Assembly (NCBI GenBank): GCA_020226215.1
Contig: CM035236.1
Span: 58,075,809-58,139,808 of the forward strand
Length of the DNA stretch: 64,000 bases
Reading direction: 5' to 3'
DNA from: Sindora glabra
Lineage: Eukaryota; Streptophyta; Magnoliopsida; Fabales; Fabaceae
The notes beneath the pieces are model-generated. The model worked only from the letters and a program-made list of their open reading frames with translations, did no database searches and was not told the origin of the DNA. The translations under genes and the position numbers were made by a program. Numbering within the stretch: position 1 is the first letter of the stretch; every line of letters begins with the position of its first letter. Shown here piece after piece: positions 55,135 through 64,000 of the stretch.

Positions 55135-56325
55135 TGAGGTTTGTTAAATTTAAAATCTTAATTAAATTATTTATATATAAAAAAAGAATTAAGAAATATG
55201 TTTTCTCCTAATTCAATGCTTCATTGTAATTATGAAATTTTCAATGTTTATTATTCTTCTATGGCTTTCATTAAAGACACTTATAGAATGTCACAGAATG
55301 GATATGGGATAAGCATTAATTTTTTTATAGTAATATACATGAAAGAACTATAAGTTAGTGATATGGTCTTTAATCTTTTATCTTTTGTCTTACACATTCT
55401 ATTTCAATAATTTTGTAAATTATGTAAATGGTATATACTAATCATCACTTAATGAAATCTATATGCATCGAATACAAATTCATGAAATCTATGCGTACGC
55501 ATTATAAATACATTATGTAGGTGAATAATTTCAAGATTTGTTGAGCTTATATATATATATATATATATGATTTCTTTTACTATAAGCTAGTTGTATTATT
55601 TTATTCTTTTTAAAAGGAAAAGGATAAAATATACATATTGCTTGGAAAATTTACATGGCTTATAATTAGTTTATGGCTTGAATTTTATATACCATTATAT
55701 CAATTATGGTATAAAATATAATGGTTAAGATGGTGAATTATGTTAATCTCCACTAGAGTGATTGTTTGCCCCATCATGTACAAGTTATGTAAGTGTGGAA
55801 GTGAGAATGAATCTATTAAATAAATGCCTTCAAAATTATATAATTTTAACTAATTTTCTTTTGTTATGGACTACCAATAATGGATTTTTGTTTGAATGTC
55901 ATTATAATAAACTTTTGAAATATGTCTTCCAAAACATAAGTAGCATAATTTTGTTTCTTAGTTTTTTTATGTTTTGTATTTTTGAAAGCAATTTATTAAA
56001 ATAAACAAATTGTACAATCTAATAATTTTTGTGTCTAATATAGACATATGAGACATGTAATGTAAGTTGCTGTTTTGATATAAGTGCTTTTGATTTTGTT
56101 TCAAGCATGTACTTTTGTTTCATTATTTTAAATTGCTTGTAAGTCTATGCATTGTTTCTATAAAGAATTGGCAAAATAAATCAATAAGTGTCTTTCAAGT
56201 TTGAGTTTATTTTTCTTTATACTAATATCATACTAATTGATAATAGTATAAGTGATGGAATAATTTGTAATATCAAGTTAAAAATTTGCTTGTATCTTTT
56301 TACATATAGAAAGAAATTTTTGAGG
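55135..56325. other. AT-rich stretch with possible gag remnant
   Basis: Starts just after the PBS-like site; a short run of plausible coding at 55198-55290 is the only hint of gag. An (AT)n run lies at about 55543-55568. The 80-codon plus open frame at 55762-56004 has hydrophobic low-complexity translation with no recognisable family. Nothing else is identified. Confidence 0.4.
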
Positions 56326-56330
56326 AAAAT

Positions 56331-59109
56331 TGTAACACTCCAAATAGAGCAAGAAGGCTGAAGAAAGAATTTTGACTAGACACCTCTTTGATGAAAACCC
56401 AGTAAGATAATCAGGTAAAATTCAGGCAAATAATAAAAATAGTCTAGAGGTACATTTAGCAAGAATTTCTACCAAGATGATATTAAACACTAGTATGGGT
56501 CAAAATATAATTAAAAACCTAATACCAAATTTAGGAAAATTATATAAAAGCTAAATAGAAAATTAAGGGCTCGAGTAGCCCAAAAACCTGATGACTAAGT
56601 CCAAATTTGAAATAAATCACTTTGATTCATTTAGGTTGAGTTAGTTTAACCTTTTTAAAACTAAATTTAATTTTAGAAATTTGAAAAATAAGATCCAAAC
56701 AAAGCCTAAACTTATTGAGGAAGCCAATGGCAATTTGATGAATAAGTGAAAAACTAAAGGTAATTGTTAGTGAACCTTTCTAGAGATTTATATTTGAAAT
56801 AATTTTATTAGTTTTAAAGAAATAATCTTTTAATTTTGGCCTAGAAAAGCCATGCATCCATGCGCCTTATCATCAAAACTTTTATAAAAACAAAAATAAT
56901 AAAAAGGAAGCTTATAAATGAAGCTTGAGTTAGGATTTTATATAAAAGCATTTTATCTCATTTTTATATAAATTTTTTTGCTCTTCTTAAGCCAAAATTA
57001 AGTTCTCTCCTAGGGTTTTCTATGAGGGTTTTAACTCTCTAATAAATCCCAAGAGGTTCTCCAACTGGTTCCTTTAAATTCTTGCAAAATAACATATGTT
57101 TTCCTTCATTTCCTTCAAGTTTTCATAGAAATCTTCTCTTTAAAATTCCTAAAACTTGGTTTATTTTAGTGAAGTTACTATTTGAGAGATATTTGAAAAG
57201 TTAAAGAATCAAAGATTTAAGGTGGTGATAACTATTCCTTGCTCTCTTGAGTTTTCTTATGAAAAATAAAGAATACAATAGTATATGCTATTATAAGTGC
57301 TTATTAAGTTATAGTGCTATATGGTTTGGTTTTGGGATTATGTAAGCAGTAATATGATGATATGATGTTGGTATTTTAGTACCAAGATTCATAGGAAAAG
57401 ATTTATCAAAGTTTCCTTAAAAAATGATAATAAGAATTATGTTATGATGAGGAATAAAATTATCTAGTAGGTTAATAGCATAACTCTATTATTCATTGGA
57501 AATAAGGGATTAAGATTTGTTAAAATTTCAATTTTAGTTTTTTAATACTACAAATAGTATTAGGATAGGTGTGGAGAAAATTAGAAAATTTTGAAAAATT
57601 TTAGACTTATGAAAAGTGAATTTATATAAACTTTAATTACAATAGCTTAAAATAATTTTTTGGATTTTATGTGTTGAAGTTTGGTGCCATTTGTGCCATA
57701 ATTTAATTGAGAAAAATTAAAATAGTTAATATTTTTTTACTATTAGCATGTCAGTAATCTTGCATAGAAATTTGGTGACAATTACCAAGAAGGTTTTTTT
57801 CTACAACAATTCTAAAATTGTCTAGAATTGGCAATTTTAAGTTTTTATTTTTATATGAATAGTACCCACATGATATTTTTGTGAAATAATTAAAGTTTTT
57901 TCATCATTTAACATGTTTGGAATTTATATTAAAATTTGGCAATGATTAGAAGTGATTTGAATATTGAAAAGAGGCTTTTGTTTTAATTACTCACGTGTTA
58001 TCTTGTTTTGAAATTTCTTATTTTAGTACTATATGAGTAATACCTAAAGGTTGGAAAATTATAAAAAATTAATGTTTGATGTTTGTTAAAATGTTAAAAG
58101 CATTTGATAAAATTTTAGTAAAAAAACTAAATTAATTTGGAAGCCCAAAAGCCACCAACCCATAGGAGTATTTATACTATCCACCATATTTAATGTTGAC
58201 ACATCTCATTGAAAAATGTTACAAATAATTTAAACTTGTAATACATTTAATGATGCTTGAATTATAAATTGCTCGTCATTCAAAAGAATTGAGTATTTCT
58301 ATTATCTTGAACAGAAAGGTTAGATGTTATCCTTAGATATAATGCCATGTGAGGATGAAATATGAACATGTATGAGAATGACAAAATTTTATGGCATAGT
58401 TGGTATTTTGACCAAGCCCTATGAATAAAATGAGTAATTGATGCTATGGCCACTATTTTGATATTACTTACCCTAAATCTAATTCATGGAGGGAGATATG
58501 CATCCTTTACAAAGAACAAGAGGAGTGGTAAGCATTAGAGGGATGAGTTTAGTAACCTTGTGCTTAAGGTGATGGGGATAAGGTTAGGCCAAAGATATAA
58601 GGACAAATCTATATACCAATTATTACCCTTTTTTTTTATCAAACTTTGAAAACATTATATATAAAAGCTTCAATCAAATTTTGTTTTATACTATTATCTA
58701 TACCTAATTTATTATGGTAAAAATTCTTTGAAAAAAGGAGAAAAGTAGCCATTCACTGAGTATTTTAATACTCACACTCTTTTATTTGAATTTTAATTTA
58801 TAGATATAGAGCATGGATCTTGCAAAGCTAATTAAGACTTATGCAACATCCTTCCTCTTATCTTTGAAAATCTTCTATATAATATATTATAGTGTCCTAA
58901 TTAGGATTCTTATCTTCTAATAGTATTTATGTATAAAGTTATGTTTTCAAAAATTGAGTACTCTTGTATAATTATCATTTGGCATGGTATATGTAAATCA
59001 TATTCGGAATTTTCTTCATGCATGTGCAAGTAAGGATAATCAGTTGGTATATTAATACTAGTTAGATATTTTTACGTTAGCCACAATACTTGAAAATTGA
59101 GTCATGACA
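56331..59109 (+). mobile_element. Solo LTR (Tekay/Del-like), perfect TSD AAAAT
   Basis: Begins TGTAACACTCC and ends GAGTCATGACA, with AAAAT immediately on both sides (56326-56330 and 59110-59114). The length of 2779 bp and the TGTAACA...TGACA ends suit a chromovirus-type LTR. A TTTATATAAAAGC TATA-like box at about 56939 is followed by a pyrimidine-rich, GC-richer leader (TTCTCTCCTAGGG near 57002). Near the 3' side, GGAGGGAGATATGC and CAAGAGGAGTGGTAAGC (58490-58540) are motifs I associate with this LTR type. No internal region or second LTR is present, so it is a solo LTR. Confidence 0.82.
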
Positions 59110-59114
59110 AAAAT

Positions 59115-62100
59115 TGAATTATTTTGAAACTTTTGTTAAAATTTTATATCAATCAAGTATGAAGAGTTTTTGAAGAGATAAGTTATTTTTGAGTTAATTT
59201 GATATGGTTGTTAACATTGTTTTATGTCAATTTGAAACAATTCTTTTAGTTGTGTTACTACTATGTTATGGGTTTTTAAGATGTAATTTTATAAATTTAG
59301 AAATTATCAAAATAATTACATCAATTTTTAATATATTGTAATAGGCATTTTTCTTATAAGATATTATTGCATTTTAAGGATTTTTTGCTTTAGATATTAG
59401 ATGATATGTTATGACTATATTTTTTTCATTAGTTGAGTTTAATTTAATATTAATTCCATGATATATAATCATTTATGGGATTTATTTTATATATACTAAT
59501 AGAATTTATTTCATTTTCTTGTATGTTTCTTAATGAAATATGAAATTAAAAAATAGTGATCTTATCAAACTCAACCATTCAGGTGGGGTTAAGAAAAATA
59601 CCAAATATTTTTTGTATATAATTTATTGTTATATACACACACATACACACATAATTTATATGAATGTTATGAAATTATTTTGGTTTACACTTGATATGCT
59701 TATTTTTTATGAAATTACATACCAAATTACATTCATAAGATGATATAGGAGGGATTGGTTGATTTGTTTTTACTTTATGATATTAAGCATTACTAATTGC
59801 TCTATAATATATACTTGAATAATAATTACAATGATTGAAAATGTTTAATTTCTTATGAAGCATGTATATTTAAAATATATATAAAAATAATAAATAATTA
59901 TGAGACATTATTTATTTTATGAAACTTTATTGGTGAAGTGAGTGATTGTTATAATAGTGGCTTACTTACTAAACCAATATATTCTTCTTATATTCTTTTG
60001 AGATATGGCACTTGATTATGATTTACTGGTTATCTCATGAAATTTTATTAGTAATTTAAGTATCTACCACCATAGTGAGTCACTAATTGATCTAATAAAA
60101 TCTTTTTAAAAATATTTTTAAATGTGATAGTTTATTATAGGTTGTCCCATAAGAAATTGTTTGGTGTTAATAAATGTTTGTCTCCTTAAAGACTATTTAT
60201 TAAATCGATATATTCTCGTTGAATTTTCTAAGATCTTCTTATAATTTTAATCAATATGTATGGATTTTTGTATAAATTAGTTAATTGCATTGTAACTTGT
60301 GATGATATTATATATTGAAAATCTTTTTGCATATAAGAGTTAGGTTTTTTGTTTCTCCTAAGAAATGTTATCTTTTTACCCATAGGTGTTAAACTTTTTT
60401 TAGAAAAAATGCGTTTGTCATTCAACTAACTTGTTAATAGTGATTTTTCTTACAATATGTTATATTTCTACTAACAAGAAAGTTTATAATCATACATCTA
60501 AAGTCCAATGTTTTGATGGTTATCATTATTTATTGCCCATGTGTGAATCAATAACTATATAATGTTAGCATATTTTATTTAGTCGTAATCCAACCTCCAT
60601 TGGTAAATTATGATCTTATTTATTTAAAAGAATGATTTAATTTCAACCATAAATAGTTTTCTTATGTAATTATTCATGAGGATATGTTGGTTTTGAATAT
60701 TTATAAGGATATGTGATTCACTATTTGTAAAAATCATTTGTGATTATATGTATTTATTATTGAGGTGAAAATAGTTTTGTTCCAATTTTATTAATTCCAT
60801 AATTTGTAAGGAATGTTGTTATAGCAAATTATTGATTAAATCATGAAATTTCTATTTCTTTTTATTGAAATAAAGTGCAAATTGAATAAATATACAATAT
60901 ATTTTTAATTTTAAATAATATTTCATAGTCCATAATATTTGTTGAGTTATGTGAGAGTTCTTGTATATACTAGATATTTCACCCATAGGAGATTATATAA
61001 CTATATAGTTAAAATCCTATAAAATTTAACATCATAATTTGAAATTATTTTTACAATTTCATAATTAATTTGGTTAATGATTTATGAATATTGTCCATAA
61101 ATATTTAGAGAAATGTAAAGTGATTCATTATTGAATATCAATTCATGAATTTCTTAATAGAAATTTTAATAAAAAAATCTATGTAAAGTAAAAATAAGTA
61201 CTATGAACTTATATATTAGTATGTGCTTAAAATTTTTATTAATTATATATATAATTTTCAATATTGAAAATTTTTCTATGATGTTTATGGTAAATTTTGC
61301 CAATATAAACTATATTATTGTCATTGTCATTGTTATTGTATATTTTCATAAAAACATGATATTGCAATATAGTTGAAAAGGTTTCTTTGGAAAATTTATT
61401 TATACAATTTTTTTAAGACAATATAAGCATTTAGTTTGCATATATGCTAGTATAAATCTTATGGGCATGTTGTCAATTATGTAATTTTTATAATGCAAAC
61501 TCAAGGCTAATTACTATACTTTTGGAATATATACATATATATATTGAAAGGCAGAAAGTAAGTCTAAACTTTTAATTGAATTTGTCTTTTAAACTATGAC
61601 ATAAAATATTTCTTGAATATTGTGAGATATGTATATATTTATGTGAATGATTTCATAATGAATTGATATACTATTTAAATGCTATAATGGTTTTGATAAT
61701 ATTGCTTCCGCTTGTAAACATACATTATTGTATGCTTTTAAAAGAATAAAAAAGTAAATCTTTTGATGTTTATGTTTGCTTCATTTAGATAATGTTAAGT
61801 TCTTTATAAGTCCTAATTAATATTCCAGTGAATGTTTTAACATCAAAATTTTGATATGTTAAATAACGGTTCAAAAAATTTAAAAGTATTCTTGCAGTAT
61901 ATATTTGATATATTAGGCATAATTTAAAGATCTTATTTATTAAGTGAATATTTTGCTAGTGGAGGATTCTATTGCCCTTAATTGGTTATAGATCTTAAAA
62001 TGGTCTAATTTTAAAGTAAGTTTACTAGTAATGTTAATGTTGGTTGCATGTTTTGAAATTCATGTATTTCCCTAATTTAAATGATTAATGTTTTCACTTT

Positions 62101-63195
62101 ACCAAGTTTGAAGTAAGTTTAATTGTTTATAGATCTTAAGAAGGTCCAATCTTGAGAAATGTATTGTATTATGTTTTAAGCTTTAGTGATTAACAAGTTA
62201 GATAACTTCAGTTGTTATCTTGAAATATTTATTGTAGCATATTGTATGAATTAGCAATTGTTATTATTTGTATGCTACAAGAAATTATTGTTAAAATGAT
62301 TTTGTAAAAAAAAGTTTGGTACTATTATTATGAATATCAATGTTGAAGTTTTAAAAACTTCTAAAGAAATAAATTATTTTGATCAATCATATAAGAAATA
62401 AATTTGATTTTATTTCTTATAATTATTAATGTGCTTAATTGGTAAAAGCTAATATATATATATTTGCACAAGTACTTGTGTCTTTGTACTCGTATTAGAT
62501 AATGTAATTGCACAAATAATTGTACTTTGATAATTGATTTGTCATGACAATGCTAAGGATATTTCGAGATATGATTATTATTTTGTTGAAAAGAACATTA
62601 TTTTAATAAAATTTGGTATAGTGATCTCATTATAGAGATAGTTAATAAAGATCTCATTATAAATTTAACTATAGCTATCTTTTTTAAAGATGTTAAATTG
62701 TTTCATTAGAAACTTAGATAATCTTTTTAGGGAGGTGATAGCCTCACTTTTTGAGCTCAGTTAGCTACCTTTTCCTCTCGGACATTAAGGCCCATTGGCT
62801 AAAAGGTTACATCTTATTAACTTTATCTTAGCAAAACGAAGACACTCTTGGATCTTCTCAATTCATCTTTCAACTTCATTGGTGATTTTTGAGAGAAAGA
62901 TTGCAAGAATAATCTTTACACAATAGTATAGGAGAATTGCTTAGTCATATTATAAGTGTAACTACATATTCACATTCTTATAATTATATTAATGAAGTAA
63001 TTGACTCATGTAATAATAGATGTACAATATACTATCATCCATAGTTCTAAATTTAATGTTTCATTTAACCTAATCATGTTATGAGGTAAATTTATTGAAC
63101 TATGATATTTTGTGGTTACTAAAGTTGTTATTGAGTTAAAAGTTATTTTTATTAAATTATTTTAAAAAAATTAATAAAATTCAATTAATATTGCC
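59115..63195. other. AT-rich stretch, no gene recognised
   Basis: About 4 kb without a supported gene. Minor structure: an ACACACACATACACAC run near 59635; a direct repeat of TTATAGATCTTAA near 61985 and 62129 followed by RTGGTCTAA / AAGGTCCAA; and a less AT-rich patch at 62730-62960 (GAGCTCAGTTAGCTACC, TCGGACATTAAGGCCCATTGG) that may be old retroelement U3/R sequence. Open frames of 67 and 65 codons (59540-59743 plus, 60228-60425 minus) have no family match. Confidence 0.4.
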
Positions 63196-63199
63196 TTAA

Positions 63200-63637
63200 T
63201 GGAAGAATAATTTTATTTATTTTTGGACTAACACTAATTGAATTTTTTATTTTTATTAAAATTGAATTAACATGTAGCTCAATGTAGTAACTTGAATTAT
63301 ATTTAAGGAATCTATTGAGTTTTAATTTACCTATAGGGTAAACTATTTTATTAATATGATTGGATTTGTTAAGGAAAAATTGGTGTATAGCTTGTTATTC
63401 AGCCTATGATGGGTGAACTTAGTTAGGATTTACTAATATAAAGCTAGATTTACTAATATAAAGCTAGATTTTTGCTCCATATATGAAGCTATTGATAGTT
63501 TACCCTATTGGAGCTATCATGTGTTGTTAAATGTAAATAAAGAGAAAACCTAAATCTATTAGTATACAATTATATACAATTAATTTATTTTAAATATTAT
63601 TGTAAGTAAATTTAAAGGTAAATAATCTTAATTTAAG
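63200..63637 (+). repeat. 5' LTR of a copia-like element at the window edge
   Basis: Homologous to 54616-55115 as described there. It is placed as a 5' LTR because a PBS follows directly. A small tandem duplication, GATTTACTAATATAAAGCTA, occurs twice at about 63428-63468. The left end is estimated from where similarity to the other copy fades; no clean TG start was found. The right end (CTTAATTTAAG) lacks the terminal CA. Confidence 0.65.
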
Positions 63638-63638
63638 T

Positions 63639-63651
63639 TGGTATCAGAGCC
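63639..63651 (+). other. Primer binding site (initiator Met)
   Basis: TGGTATCAGAGCC matches the complement of the plant initiator-Met tRNA 3' end as used by copia elements, directly after the LTR. This is the best-preserved PBS in the window. Confidence 0.88.
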
Positions 63652-64000
63652 CTCACATTGAGGGACTTTACTTTTGCATTCTAATTCTTTTTCTCCTATA
63701 CTGAGTCACTAATCACAAATATATTTCGAGCACTTTCAAACCACCAAAAATATTTTTCCCTCCTTTTTTAACACAAACCCATTCTCTAGACCACCAAATT
63801 TTTCCTTGCACAAAAACATTTTCTAGTCCGAACAAATCACCACAGCACATAGATCTGATTGCTTTGATTCATGGAGTAGCATTTCAATTTTTCCAAAACC
63901 ACCACCAGAATCAGTATCGTCGGTGAATTTTCGGCCACCGTAACTAGCGCATGTCATTAACACGCCACCTCCAGACGTGTGTGGCTTCCACGCGCCACCA
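63652..64000 (+). other. Leader/gag start of a retroelement running off the window
   Basis: GC content rises from about 63740 onward (AACCCATTCTCTAGACC, TCGTCGGTGAATTTTCGG, CACGCGCCACCA at the very end). No long open frame begins before the edge. The position after LTR and PBS implies the 5' UTR or early gag region of an element whose body lies beyond 64000. The rise in CpG suggests less decay than in most of the window. Confidence 0.5.

Noticed and set aside
59115..63195. Hidden genes in the 4-kb AT-rich stretch
   Set aside because: Open frames are short, hydrophobic or low-complexity, and no conserved motif, splice pattern or domain could be recognised on either strand.

Overview
This is AT-rich nuclear DNA from a flowering plant, most likely a eudicot. 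That reading rests on content only: CACTA (En/Spm) transposons, Ty1-copia elements with initiator-Met primer sites, long LTRs of chromovirus (Tekay/Del-like) appearance, plant LINE fragments, a Harbinger-type MITE and fold-back MITEs. The species cannot be named. I find no intact host protein gene, rRNA, tRNA or CRISPR array. The sequence reads as a transposon graveyard: every recognisable coding region is a relic full of stops and frameshifts.

Layout. 1-3.5 kb: AT-rich DNA with an outward-facing inverted repeat pair and an (AT)n tract. 3.5-6.0 kb: a 5'-truncated LINE on the minus strand (RT, zf-RVT, RNase H). 6.7-7.2 kb: a large fold-back MITE. 7.3-13.5 kb: CACTA element A, carrying a plus-strand Ptta/En-Spm plus Ulp1-protease pseudogene. 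13.5-22.8 kb: CACTA element B, carrying a minus-strand TNP2 transposase pseudogene (Transposase-associated, TNP2, DUF4218, DUF4216) split by a 2.65-kb solo LTR. 22.8-31.2 kb: mostly AT-rich spacer, with an orphan promoter-like patch (TGGGCY motifs, 28.8-29.1 kb), a (TTA)n tract and a LINE 3' end. 31.3-32.3 kb: a PIF/Harbinger-type MITE with TTA duplication. 33.5-34.0 kb: a second LINE 3' end. 34.3-38.8 kb: a non-autonomous CACTA-like element D with several tandem duplications.

39.4-53.5 kb: the most elaborate structure, a nested stack. CACTA element C (39397-53546) was entered by a Ty1-copia element (44176-53262, two LTRs, PBS, PPT). That element's reverse transcriptase was entered by a second copia element (about 47.2-52157, 3' LTR intact in outline), which in turn holds a long LTR-like insert (about 47.6-50.5 kb). 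Removing each layer rejoins the reading frames of the layer beneath.

53.8-64 kb: a small fold-back MITE, a copia LTR/PBS relic, a 2.78-kb solo LTR with perfect AAAAT duplications, a long AT-rich stretch with nothing recognisable, and at the right edge a copia-like 5' LTR with an almost perfect initiator-Met PBS. The element behind that LTR runs out of the window.

What works together: only the transposon genes. TNP2 and the Ptta/Ulp1 type of protein are the two partners usually found in autonomous plant CACTA elements. Here they sit in neighbouring, convergent, dead elements. All homology calls were made by reading translations by eye against remembered family motifs; no database search was run.
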